From assembly GCA_964342575.1 (NCBI GenBank), contig CAYFGZ010000050.1:1-24258 (forward strand): a DNA stretch of 24,258 nt. The letters run 5' to 3'. The translations under genes and the position numbers were made by a program. Shown one piece after another: positions 7,778 to 16,257 of the stretch. Each line of letters starts with the position of its first letter. Positions within the stretch are counted from its first letter, which is position 1. This stretch comes from GCA-002701455 sp964342575 (GTDB taxonomy: Bacteria; Pseudomonadota; Alphaproteobacteria; Thalassobaculales; Thalassobaculaceae). Below the pieces are notes generated by a model, which ran no database searches, had not been told where the DNA came from, and saw nothing but the letters and a program-made list of their open reading frames with translations.

Positions 7778-8548
7778 TTATTGATTTGATTTTTTATTGA
7801 AGTTATCTAGTTGCGTTTTAGCGCCGGCCATCATGCAGGCAAGGTCAGATGTAAGCATAACCATATCAAAACCTCGCCCAGCGGCTCCTGCCGCAAATTC
7901 TGCGCTAGCACAGTGCATTACGGCTTTTATACCACACTTGTTCGCTGTCTTGAGAATCTTATTGCAGGTCTCGAGATGCAGAGGATCTGGATTATCTCCC
8001 CGCGGTTCTAGGTCCAGCGCAAAAGAGAGGTCAGATGGACCAATATAGACTGCATCCAGCCCTGGTGTGGCACAGATTGCTTCTAGGTTAGCTAAACCCT
8101 CCTTGGTTTCGATCATAGCCATAACAATTACTTCATCGTTTGCGTGAACTGGGTAGTCGTGACCTCCGTAATGTATAGCGCGAACAGGACCGAAGGATCG
8201 CATGCCCGTTGGTGGATATCGACACGCCGCAACCGCTGTTGCTGCTTCTTCGGCGGTATTGACTAATGGCACGATTATACCATATGCCCCCAAGTCCAAG
8301 GCTTTCATTATTGCAGCAGGTTCATTCCACGCAACTCGTACAAATGGTACTGTCTCTGTTTGCGATATAGCCTGAAGCATAGGAAAAACATCACCCATTT
8401 CCGAAGTACCGTGCTGCAAGTCTATACATAGAGCATCGAAACCTTGGCGGCTCATTACTTCAGCTGTAATGCCATGGGAAATTGATAACCAACCAAGAGT
8501 GGCACATTTCCCATCATTCCATATTTGTTTGATTTTGTTCTTTCTCAT
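7778..8548 (-). CDS. HpcH/HpaI aldolase family protein (2-keto-3-deoxy acid aldolase type)
   Basis: The ATG at 8548 is preferred over one 27 nt upstream because GAAGGTAG precedes it at ribosome-site distance, giving 256 residues, the normal family length. Class II pyruvate-aldolase residues are visible: His46 in DLQHG, Arg71 in FVRV, metal ligand Glu147 in MIETKEG and Asp173 in IGPSDLS. Ring-contact stretches GAYGIIVPLVNT and CRYPPTGMRSFGP are also typical. The enzymes cleave 2-keto-4-hydroxy acids, such as 4-hydroxy-2-oxoheptanedioate or 2-keto-3-deoxy sugar acids, to pyruvate and an aldehyde with a divalent metal. With the enolase-superfamily enzyme nearby, a role after acid-sugar dehydration is possible but unproven. 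It is divergent from the nitronate monooxygenase and transcribed alone. Confidence 0.93.
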   Translation of the reverse strand: MRKNKIKQIWNDGKCATLGWLSISHGITAEVMSRQGFDALCIDLQHGTSEMGDVFPMLQAISQTETVPFVRVAWNEPAAIMKALDLGAYGIIVPLVNTAEEAATAVAACRYPPTGMRSFGPVRAIHYGGHDYPVHANDEVIVMAMIETKEGLANLEAICATPGLDAVYIGPSDLSFALDLEPRGDNPDPLHLETCNKILKTANKCGIKAVMHCASAEFAAGAAGRGFDMVMLTSDLACMMAGAKTQLDNFNKKSNQ

Positions 8549-8648
8549 GTTGCTACCTTCAGAATTATTATACAAAAAACAAGATCACGACTGCGGCGTG
8601 GAATAAAATCGACAACACGGCCCTTGGAGCTCCTTGTTAATTGCCTAT

Positions 8649-8698
8649 CTTTAAAAACCGCTAAAAAGACTTGCTTTAAAAACCGCTAAATAGACTTG
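8649..8698. repeat. 25-bp direct tandem duplication (24/25 identical)
   Basis: Bases 8649-8673 read CTTTAAAAACCGCTAAAAAG followed by ACTTG. Bases 8674-8698 repeat this immediately, with one change (CTAAAAAG to CTAAATAG). This is a recent tandem duplication in non-coding DNA. It could be a slippage product or a duplicated binding site. Upstream of 8649 I see no third copy. Confidence 0.85.
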
Positions 8699-8860
8699 TC
8701 CCAACTTCCTTACACTAAGATTCTATTCCGAGTCACTTTGATTTTGAAAGTAGCAGGTTTGTGAATGTTATATGTTAGCTTATATTTTTCAAAACGTATA
8801 AAAAGTGTTGTATGGTCTGCGAGATCCGAACGCACAATATCAGCAGGCAGAAAACTAATT

Positions 8861-8873
8861 CTTTGGGCCAAAG
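8861..8873. promoter_or_regulatory. 13-bp palindrome CTTTGG-G-CCAAAG upstream of the nitronate monooxygenase
   Basis: The arms CTTTGG and CCAAAG are perfect inverted copies around one G, about 90 bp before the start codon at 8963. The position suits an operator or activator site. Function is inferred from symmetry and location only. Confidence 0.35.
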
Positions 8874-8962
8874 TTTTATTACGTAGTAGGGGATGTCAAC
8901 ATCTGAGGGAGTTTTAGATTAGACAATTGTATTTGCACTAGGTGTTTATAGGAGGAAATTGG

Positions 8963-10048
8963 ATGCATAACGCTCTTGTGCCTTTGACTAGAGCTAAATC
9001 TTTTATGGATGATTTTAATCTTAAGGCACCCATTTTGCTTGCCCCGATGCCCGGAGCGACTCCCGCGGCCTTGTCTATCGCGGTGGCGAGCGGAGGTGGT
9101 ATGGGAGCCTGTGGAGTTTTACTTATGACAGAGGATCAAATAACTGAGTGGGTTAGTGAAATGCGATCAGGGTCAAACGGTGCCTTTCAGTTGAATACGT
9201 GGATTCCTGATCCGAAGCCTAACCGGGATCGCGTCCATGAAACTGAGATTCGCCAATTTCTTAGCAATTGGGGCCCAGCAGTATCAGAGGATGCAGGCGA
9301 TGCTCCCGCGCCCGATTTTAAAAGCCAATGTGAAGCCATGCTGGAGGCTGGTCCAGCGGTTATTTCTTCAATTATGGGTTTGTACCCGCCAGAATTTGTC
9401 AGTCGCATGAAAGCTAAGCAGATCAAATGGTTTGCCAAAGTGACGACAGTCAAAGAGGCTATTGAAGCAGAAAAAGCTGGAGCGGATGTAGTTGTTGCCC
9501 AAGGCATGGAGGCTGGAGGACATAAGGGAGCATTTCATGCGGTTGAAGCCAACAGTAATATGGTGGGCATGTTCTCTCTTTTACCCGCCGTTTGTGATGT
9601 GGTGAATGTTCCCGTCGTTGCCTCTGGAGGGGTCGGAGATCCGCGTAGTGTTGCGGCTGCACTTATTTTGGGCGCTTCTGCGGTTGAGATTGGCACGGGG
9701 TTCCTTCGTTCTCCGGAAGCTGGTATTTCGAAAAGTTGGGCTGACGGTATTGGAGTAGCTAATCCCGAAGATACCTTGGTGAGCCGAGTTTTTTCGGGAC
9801 GTTTGGGCAGGAGCTTACGTACCGCGTATGCAACTTCGGCCACCTTGGCTGAAGCTCCAGACCCAGCACCTTATCCAATTCAACGAAACTTAACCAAAGC
9901 GATGCGTGACGAGGCCGTTAGGTCTGATAAGTTAGACGGGATGCAAGCTTGGGCTGGTCAGTCCAGCAAATTCGCGAGAGAAATGCCGGCTCAGAAAATA
10001 GTAATTGAACTCTGGAACGGGGCGCAGCGGCTGCTCGGTGCAAGATAA
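8963..10048 (+). CDS. Nitronate monooxygenase (2-nitropropane dioxygenase family)
   Basis: ATG 8963 is chosen because GGAGG precedes it by 7 nt; an upstream GTG at 8942 has no ribosome site. The 361-residue product is a TIM-barrel FMN enzyme: APMPGATPAALSIAVASGGGMGA at the N-terminus, the hallmark AQGMEAGGHKG at 179-189 with the conserved His187, and ASGGVGDPRSVAAALILGASAVEIGTGFL for FMN phosphate binding. Family members oxidise alkyl nitronates such as propionate-3-nitronate to carbonyl compounds and nitrite; some relatives are enoyl-reductase-like, so the substrate is not fixed. It is followed after about 95 bp by an acyl-CoA ligase on the same strand, suggesting co-transcription and a link to short or medium carboxylic acids. 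Confidence 0.93.
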   Translation: MHNALVPLTRAKSFMDDFNLKAPILLAPMPGATPAALSIAVASGGGMGACGVLLMTEDQITEWVSEMRSGSNGAFQLNTWIPDPKPNRDRVHETEIRQFLSNWGPAVSEDAGDAPAPDFKSQCEAMLEAGPAVISSIMGLYPPEFVSRMKAKQIKWFAKVTTVKEAIEAEKAGADVVVAQGMEAGGHKGAFHAVEANSNMVGMFSLLPAVCDVVNVPVVASGGVGDPRSVAAALILGASAVEIGTGFLRSPEAGISKSWADGIGVANPEDTLVSRVFSGRLGRSLRTAYATSATLAEAPDPAPYPIQRNLTKAMRDEAVRSDKLDGMQAWAGQSSKFAREMPAQKIVIELWNGAQRLLGAR

Positions 10049-10142
10049 CCAGCCTATTGGGGCCTGTTGTTGTATTACATATAACCAATTAAAGTAATAA
10101 AAGAGGAATTGAGTAGGTTCAGGTCTTAAAAGGGAGAAAGAG

Positions 10143-11666
10143 ATGTTTGATCACATCGGTCAAATCCCTGCAGTTGCGGCGGCAAAATTTTCGAATAAAG
10201 ATGCGCTTGTTTTTGAAGAGAGAACACTAACGTTTAATGATATATACGGTTTGGTGGAGCGTGCTGCGGGAGGACTTCACGAAGTTGGAGTAAAGCAAGG
10301 TGACATAGTCACTCTTTATGCCGCGAATTCCTGGGAATGGATTATCAGCTATTATGCAATTTCACGTATCGGTGGTGTTATAAACCCAGTTAATACAATG
10401 TTGACCTCAGATGAAATTGAGTATGTAGTTAATGATTGTGGAGCGAAGGTAATTATTTGCTCCGGTGAAAAGGTTTCAGAGCTTATTGGCGTAAAAACCC
10501 GTACCGGTTTGCAAGAAATTATATCGTTTGGGTCAGAAATAAAAAAAGGTTCACTATCCTTCGACGCCCTATTAGAATTGAATTACTCTCCACCAGCCCT
10601 AGCCAATATTGACCCTTTGGGTTTGTCTACGATCGGTTACACTTCTGGTACTACTGGACACCCAAAGGGAGCCATGCAGTCACATAAAGCTGTGATTACT
10701 AACGCAGCAATGACTAGCCAAATGCAGATGCGGGGATCGGATGATTGTGTGGTCAGCGCTCTCCCATGCCCACATGTCTACGCTAATGTTTTAATGATGA
10801 GCATGATGATGTTTGGCTGCAAGCTAATACTGCATCGCCTTTTCGATGCAGTGGCAATTTTTGAAGATATTGGAAGGTATGAGGCAACCATTTTCGATGG
10901 GGTGCCTGCCATGTACATGTTTATGCTGAATAGCCCTGCCATTGAAGAGGCAAATTTAACGAGTTTGAAGCGTTGCTATGTCGGTGGCCAGACAATGCCG
11001 GTTGCAACAATGAAGGCGGTAGAATCAAAATTCAAAGCACCCCTGATAGAATTATGGGGTATGACGGAAATAGCCGGTTTAGGGGCCACCCACCCACTTT
11101 ATGGAAACAACAAACATGGTTCGATTGGCTGTGCTTTACCATATTGTGAACTGAAAATAGTTGATTCAGAAGACGTAACTATCACTCTGCCACGGGGGGA
11201 GGTGGGTGAGTTAATGGTTAAAGGACCAATTGTAATGATGGGATACTTTGGTGACGAGGATAAAACTAGGGAAACCGTCGAGGCGGATGGTTGGCTCCAC
11301 ACTGGGGATCTAGGGACTATGGACAGCGATGGTTGTGTATTCATAGTAGATCGCAAAAAAGATATGATCTTGACGGGAGGTTATAACGTTTATCCAGCAG
11401 AGATCGAAAGAGTTATAGCGGAACACCCGGAGGTTGCTCTTGTCGCAGTTGGAAAAATACCTGACGACATAAAAGGGGAAATCGCAAAGGCCTACGTAGT
11501 GTTGAAAATGGGCTCGTCGTGCGTTGAGGATGAGATAATCCAATTTTGTAGGAAAAAGCTGGCAGCCTATAAATGTCCGCGAGAAGTTCAGTTTGTAGAT
11601 GATGTTCCTAAAACTAGTACAGGCAAGATTTTGCGGCGGGAGTTGCATACATTGGACCTCCAATAA
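10143..11666 (+). CDS. AMP-binding acyl-CoA synthetase (fatty/aromatic acid-CoA ligase type)
   Basis: The 507-residue protein is a complete ANL-superfamily adenylating enzyme. Motifs in order: the phosphate loop YTSGTTGHPKG at 166-176, LWGMTE at about 304-309, WLHTGD with ribose-binding Asp389, the hinge DRKKDMILTGGYNVYPAEIE at about 403-421, and the catalytic Lys495 in TSTGKILRREL. It activates a carboxylic acid to its adenylate and then to the CoA thioester in the cytoplasm. The overall pattern suits medium/long-chain fatty acid or related acids; the precise acid cannot be read. AAAAGGGAGAAAG before the ATG supplies a good ribosome site. It probably forms an operon with the nitronate monooxygenase. 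Confidence 0.94.
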   Translation: MFDHIGQIPAVAAAKFSNKDALVFEERTLTFNDIYGLVERAAGGLHEVGVKQGDIVTLYAANSWEWIISYYAISRIGGVINPVNTMLTSDEIEYVVNDCGAKVIICSGEKVSELIGVKTRTGLQEIISFGSEIKKGSLSFDALLELNYSPPALANIDPLGLSTIGYTSGTTGHPKGAMQSHKAVITNAAMTSQMQMRGSDDCVVSALPCPHVYANVLMMSMMMFGCKLILHRLFDAVAIFEDIGRYEATIFDGVPAMYMFMLNSPAIEEANLTSLKRCYVGGQTMPVATMKAVESKFKAPLIELWGMTEIAGLGATHPLYGNNKHGSIGCALPYCELKIVDSEDVTITLPRGEVGELMVKGPIVMMGYFGDEDKTRETVEADGWLHTGDLGTMDSDGCVFIVDRKKDMILTGGYNVYPAEIERVIAEHPEVALVAVGKIPDDIKGEIAKAYVVLKMGSSCVEDEIIQFCRKKLAAYKCPREVQFVDDVPKTSTGKILRRELHTLDLQ

Positions 11667-11956
11667 CGTTCCATCTGCCGGCAATATTCAGTTTTACCGT
11701 GAGATAAGTAAGATGTATGAAACTCAAAAAGGGATTTTTAAGAATGGCAAGAGGAAAAGTTTACGGAAGGTATATGACGGCTGTTGAATGTTAGGTAAAA
11801 ATGGTATTATGGCATGGCTGTTGGCCCCTCTACTAACGAGATAGTATTAGAAATACGGAAAAAATTAAATTCAGATAAAGCAGAAAACGACAAAAATTTA
11901 TGAAGGATTAATAGCGACTTTAGTCATAGATAGCGGGCGATAATAAAGGAAAGAAG
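11667..11956. other. Intergenic region between convergent genes, nothing recognised
   Basis: These 290 bases lie between the 3' ends of two convergent operons. I see no ORF with a credible ribosome site, no tRNA-like fold and no convincing terminator hairpin. A small TGCCGGCA palindrome occurs near 11680. Confidence 0.5.
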
Positions 11957-12580
11957 TCAGAGGCGATTTCTACTTTTTGACTGCGATAGCCTATTCGTTC
12001 TAAATCTTTCCGTAAGGAGATCTAATCGTTCGTTTCCCCAAAATAATTCATCTTCAAAGATAAAGGAGGGCACGCCAAAAACACCCCGGGTTTCAGCCTG
12101 TTTCATTAGATGGTTGAATTCCTGCCAGCCTGGTTTTTCTAGGTATTCGAAGAAAGTATTTGAACTTCCCCCGCACTCTTCAACGACGCCAGCCAGGGCG
12201 TTGGTGTCTTCTATATCTAGACTGCGCGCAAAAAAACGTTCAAAGACGAGGTCTATAAACAAGTCGATGTTTCCGAATTTTTTGATAAAGAGCAGAGCTA
12301 TAGATGCCAACGTGGAATCAAAGACTTTTTGAGGCCCAAGGATAGTCATGTTTCTCTGATTTGCCAGGCGACGAGCATCCATATACGAGTACTTTACGCG
12401 GCGCCATTGATGGTCGTTCCGGGTATCAATAGATCCGAGGAATTCAGGAATATTTAAATTGTATGGAAACCATTCGAGAACAACGTCATACTCTATGGCA
12501 ATAGCCCTAAGTGGCTTCACGGATAAAAAGGCATATGGACTTTTGAAATCAATAAAGACATCAAGTTGCAACATATTCAT
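11957..12580 (-). CDS. 2-hydroxychromene-2-carboxylate isomerase / DsbA-fold (kappa-GST-like) protein
   Basis: ATG 12580 is preferred over the GTG at 12613 because AAAGGTG precedes it by about 7 nt; this gives 207 residues, typical of the family. The N-terminal DVFIDFKSPYAFL is the family signature, with Ser14 at the position of the glutathione-attacking serine of HCCA isomerase. The C-terminal GVFGVPSFIFEDELFWGNERLDLL is equally characteristic, with the cis-Pro loop GVPSF. No CxxC redox pair is present at the helix start, which argues against a disulphide oxidoreductase. Known members isomerise ring-opened aromatic intermediates with glutathione; many have unknown substrates. It is third in an operon after the SDR and CaiC-like ligase. 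Its frame is the same as that of the upstream ligase with no stop between the ligase TGA and this ATG. Confidence 0.92.
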   Translation of the reverse strand: MNMLQLDVFIDFKSPYAFLSVKPLRAIAIEYDVVLEWFPYNLNIPEFLGSIDTRNDHQWRRVKYSYMDARRLANQRNMTILGPQKVFDSTLASIALLFIKKFGNIDLFIDLVFERFFARSLDIEDTNALAGVVEECGGSSNTFFEYLEKPGWQEFNHLMKQAETRGVFGVPSFIFEDELFWGNERLDLLTERFRTNRLSQSKSRNRL

Positions 12581-12655
12581 TATCCAACACCTTTGACATT
12601 GACACAACCACACACAATGGGAGGTGTTCGTTTTTTGCTCCCATTTTTTTTTTTG

Positions 12656-14258
12656 TCATGATAATTTATCTCGTTTTATTTTAATGCCATGAGCTTCTCG
12701 ATCCCATGTGTCATTAGTCACACCAAGTTCTCGTAATAGTGCCTTTTGAATTTTTGTAGTAGGCGTTTTGGGGAGTTCTTCCACAACCCGTATGTACCGT
12801 GGAACCATAAAATGTGCCATCCGTTTAGTCAAAAACACAAGGAGTTGTTCCGGATTTATCTCTTGTTCCGGTTTCGTTGCTAGAATGATCATAACTTCAT
12901 CTTCTCCATGCTCACTCGGTACTGGGATTGCTGCGCATTCTTGTACCTTGGGATGTTCATTAACCACTATTTCGACTTCGAACGAGGAAATGTTTTCTCC
13001 ACGCCGTCGGATAGCGTCTTTTAATCGGTCAATAAAATAATAATTCCCGGCTGAATCGCGACGAAAAGCATCTCCAGTATGAAACCAACCATTTCTCCAA
13101 GCCCTTGCGCTAGCCTCGGGATTTTTGTAATAGCCGTGATTAATAGCCCAGGGAAAATCAGGTCTTATGATTAATTCACCCACATTTCCGTCTTCTACTT
13201 CAATATCATTTTCATCCACGATTCGAAGTTGATTAACTGGCCTTGCTTTGCCGGCGCGGCCCGGTTCCCTGGGGTTTTTTTCGGAGATGATTGGGGTATT
13301 AATTTCAGTCATGTTGAAGATTGTGTATATATCCACGCCGAAACGATCTGGAAACTGAACCGACTCTTCAGTAAGTGGAACCGAAAATGCCATTCGTAGA
13401 CAATGATTTTTATCATCCGGCGTTGGCTTTTGTTTGATAAGGAATGTGCACATCACGCCCAACAAAAATACCGATGTAGATGTGGTTTCACGCACCACAT
13501 CCCAGAATGTTTCGGTTCGAAAACCTGGGCTCATGGCGATTGATGCTCCCCTGCAAAGCATAGCGTTAACTATAAAACAACCCCCAATATGAAACATAGG
13601 CAAGTTTATCAAACTTCGGTCATTGGGTTTTAAACAATGCCAGGCTTCCTCATCCATGCCATTATATGCATGGTAGTATGAAGACATAGTTCCCTTGGAT
13701 GGCCCCGTAGTTCCGGAGGTGTATACGATCGACTGCAAATCCCAAGGCTGTATCGCCCTCTTTGGTTTAGAAGGGTCTTGGAGCATGTTTTTTATACACG
13801 ATTTATAGTCAAGCAATTTTAAATCACTTTTTAGACTGGAGTTTCTTCCAACTATTAATACCGTCTTTAACTTTGCTGTTTTTATGTCTAAAAGTCGTTC
13901 TACAAGTTCTTGATGTGCTATGATGAGTTCTGCATCGGAGTTTTCGATTACATGTTCGAGAAGAGTTCCACGATAACCCGTGTTTATTGGGATATATACT
14001 GCTCCTATGTAATTTATTGCCAGATAAGTCTCTAGCGCCTCTGGGCCATTAGGCAACCAGACGACTACATGGTGATCCTGAGTTACGCCGAGGTCCTGCA
14101 TGACGGCGGCAACTTTTCGCACCCGAACCAAAGTTTCCCGGTAAGTCCAACTGCCTCCTCCCTCAAAAACAACAAAAACTTGATCTGGTTGTTCTTTTGC
14201 ATGGCGCTCAAGTACGTAACGAGACACACATATATCTGCTTTAGGAAGGTTTCGTTTC
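12656..14258 (-). CDS. AMP-binding CoA ligase, crotonobetaine/carnitine-CoA ligase (CaiC)-like; TTG start at 14260
   Basis: The reading frame begins with TTG at 14260-14258, preceded by AGAGG with 6-nt spacing; no ATG in frame occurs before about residue 54, so the TTG start is convincing and the full gene is 12656-14260 (534 residues). Motifs are the phosphate loop YTSGTTGPSKG at 180-190, MTEINTP, WFHTGDAF for ribose binding, the hinge DRLKDAIRRRGENISSFEVE, and PKTPTTKIQK carrying the catalytic Lys, where the usual Gly before Lys is Thr. The LPMFHIGG and RRRGENIS stretches point to the CaiC-like branch, which activates carnitine-like or other small carboxylic acids to CoA esters. It lies between the SDR and the isomerase gene in one operon. 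Confidence 0.88.
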
Positions 14259-14328
14259 AAAATAGGCCTCTGGTAGAAAATATTATTTTGGGTTGTTTAG
14301 AGCTTGATAGTAAATTATTAACATTCGT

Positions 14329-15123
14329 CTAATTATGTATTGTTTCAGGGAATGGCCGAAATTTAGTTGCGGACCAGCCGCCATCGATCGCCAGGACATG
14401 GCCAGAAATAAATGAGGCTTCATCTGAACACAAAAAACCTATGGCATTAGCAATGTCCTCAGGTGACCCAACTCTCCCGAGCGGAGTTGAAGTTAGCAGT
14501 AAATCTCTAAAAAAATCGTTGTTTTCAAAACGTGCCTTGTTGATTGGTGTCAATATCATTCCAGGCGCTATAGCATTAACTCGAATATTATAAACGCCAT
14601 AATCTGCTGCCATATTCTGAGTGAGTCCAACTACAGCAGCCTTTGTTGCTGAGTAGATTGAGCTTCCAGGAACACCAATTAAACCAAATACCGAAGCTAA
14701 ATTTATTATAACTCCCCCGTTACCATCGCAGCGCATATAATCCACAGCGGTTCTCGCAAAACGAAATAATGCTCGCAAGTTGACATCTATGAAATTGTCT
14801 AATTGTTCATCATCTGTCTGGTGAAGCGGCTTCGAATTGCCAATTCCGGCGTTATTGACAAGAATATTGATCTTTCCAAAAGCGCGTTTGCAGCTTTCAA
14901 CCATAAGTGTGGGAGCGTCTCTTTTTGTTATATCCATAGTTTCCACTTCACACTTCCCCATATTAGGCTGGATTAAATTAAATGTTTCCTTTAACCCTTT
15001 CTCGTTTTGATCAACTGCTAAAACGTTGGCTCCATCTTTTAAAAGTCGGAGTGCTGTTGCTCTGCCTATACCGGAACCTGCCCCGGTTATTAGTGCTACT
15101 TGGCCTTCCAATCTTTTTTTCAT
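14329..15123 (-). CDS. Short-chain dehydrogenase/reductase (SDR), 3-oxoacyl-reductase/3-hydroxyacyl dehydrogenase type
   Basis: ATG 15123 is chosen because GGAG precedes it by 6 nt; an ATG at 15135 has no ribosome site. The 264-residue product has the classical SDR pattern: TGAGSGIG at 13-20, acidic Asp38 after strand 2 (predicting NAD(H) preference), NNAG at 90-93, Asn115, catalytic Ser144, Tyr157 and Lys161 (YSATK), and a PGMILTP loop after strand 6. SDRs of this group oxidise or reduce a hydroxy/keto group; NAD preference and its place before a CoA ligase suggest a catabolic hydroxyacid or hydroxyacyl-CoA dehydrogenase. It is first in the SDR-ligase-isomerase operon and divergent from the TauD gene; the spacer contains both promoters. 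Confidence 0.94.
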   Translation of the reverse strand: MKKRLEGQVALITGAGSGIGRATALRLLKDGANVLAVDQNEKGLKETFNLIQPNMGKCEVETMDITKRDAPTLMVESCKRAFGKINILVNNAGIGNSKPLHQTDDEQLDNFIDVNLRALFRFARTAVDYMRCDGNGGVIINLASVFGLIGVPGSSIYSATKAAVVGLTQNMAADYGVYNIRVNAIAPGMILTPINKARFENNDFFRDLLLTSTPLGRVGSPEDIANAIGFLCSDEASFISGHVLAIDGGWSATKFRPFPETIHN

Positions 15124-15285
15124 CTCATTCTCCATTGTACATATACTCGATTGGCTGAGTAGCTATAGTATATTACATTGAAAACGGAATCCGGATCCGT
15201 AGGATGATCATGGTTCTTCGTATATCAATAAACGAAATCCTTTATCGTTTTAATTAGAGGTTACATAGGAAAACTTGAGGTGAAA

Positions 15286-16116
15286 ATGAGCCCAAATGTT
15301 ATTCCACTATCTGATACTATTGGTGCGGAGATCAATGGCATAGATATCTCTGCTCCTATTTCCGTAGAAGAGGTTAGCATGATAAATCATGCTTTGGCCG
15401 ATCATCTTGTTATTGTTATCCGCGATCAAGAACTGAAACCTAGAGAGTTGCTTTCGGCTGTTCGCCTGTTTGGTGAGACGATGGAACAGCATTTGAGTGG
15501 TACGCTGATGGAGGAACATCCGGAAATAGCAGTTCTTGATAGTCGCAAAATGCCACCTGATAGTGAAGGGAATATTATTCCGTTTGGCGCGCGAGATTGG
15601 CACACTGATCATACAAACCATGAAAAGCCACCTAAGTACACGGCTCTCTACGCTGTGGAACTTCCATCAAAGGGCGGAGATACTAGCTTTGCTAATATGT
15701 ATGCAGCCTACGAGTCCCTTCCGGTGGAAGAGCAGTTTCGTCTCTCTAAACTTGAGACTATAAATAAGATTGAGGATTTCGCTTATATTGATCAAGGTGC
15801 GCGCGAAAAATATGGAAATCTCCCAGTTCATCCACTTATACGCACCCATCCAGTTACTGGGCGGAAAGCGATCTATGTTCATCCTGGAAAGTTAAAATGC
15901 ATAGTAGGTTTAGAGCCGGAAGAAAGTCTACTCATGATAGCAGAGCTATTAGATAGAGTTATTACTCCAACAAATTGCTATCGGCATAATTGGCGCAAGG
16001 GCGATCTTCTGTTATGTGATAATCGAGCAGTTCTGCATCTGGCGCATAGGGATTACGATTTAAATGAAGGCCGTATTATGCATCGCGTATTGCTGAGAGG
16101 GGAGCGGCCATTTTAA
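15286..16116 (+). CDS. TauD/TfdA-family Fe(II)/2-oxoglutarate dioxygenase
   Basis: ATG 15286 has GAGG 5 nt upstream and is preferred to the GTG six bases earlier; the product is 276 residues, the normal length. The iron-binding facial triad is visible: His106 and Asp108 in WHTDHT, and His251 in AVLHLAHRDY; Arg267 in MHRVLLRG fits the 2-oxoglutarate carboxylate contact. LPSKGGDTSFANMYAAYESLP is a strongly conserved TauD stretch. The family hydroxylates a substrate carbon next to a sulfonate, ether or amine, leading to release of sulfite, phenol or an amine, with succinate and CO2 as co-products. No taurine ABC genes lie beside it, so taurine is only one of several possible substrates; 2,4-D-like ethers or quaternary amines are others. 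Confidence 0.94.
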   Translation: MSPNVIPLSDTIGAEINGIDISAPISVEEVSMINHALADHLVIVIRDQELKPRELLSAVRLFGETMEQHLSGTLMEEHPEIAVLDSRKMPPDSEGNIIPFGARDWHTDHTNHEKPPKYTALYAVELPSKGGDTSFANMYAAYESLPVEEQFRLSKLETINKIEDFAYIDQGAREKYGNLPVHPLIRTHPVTGRKAIYVHPGKLKCIVGLEPEESLLMIAELLDRVITPTNCYRHNWRKGDLLLCDNRAVLHLAHRDYDLNEGRIMHRVLLRGERPF

Positions 16117-16135
16117 TTCGCTTAGGGCCTTCAGC

Positions 16136-16147
16136 TCGTTTAAACGA
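16136..16147. repeat. 12-bp perfect palindrome TCGTTTAAACGA between convergent genes
   Basis: The 12 bases equal their own reverse complement and lie in the 141-bp spacer between the convergent TauD and DppC-type genes. Without a loop or T tract it is a poor terminator. Its role is unknown and chance is possible. Confidence 0.3.
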
Positions 16148-16257
16148 ATCAGATGAAAGTTTAGGTGGTAGTATTGATTAATGGGCCTTTTTCTATTCTT
16201 GGTTAAATGTAATGTGATCTGAAGTAATATAATTTTATATGTTTGGGTCGGATATTT

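Larger units (their letters stand above)
8549..8962. promoter_or_regulatory. Long divergent intergenic region (aldolase / nitronate monooxygenase)
   Basis: The 414 bases between two divergent genes contain no ORF with a ribosome site. They hold the 25-bp tandem duplication at 8649-8698 and the palindrome at 8861-8873, and become AT-rich around 8760-8815 where promoter elements are likely. A strong GGAGG (8951-8955) lies 7 nt before the ATG at 8963. Confidence 0.5.

Noticed and set aside
12560..12659. Short ORF with ATG overlapping the ligase TGA (ATGA) in front of the isomerase
   Set aside because: It is only about 33 codons, starts with an A-run-derived Lys stretch, ends out of frame inside the isomerase gene at about 12561 and has no family features.
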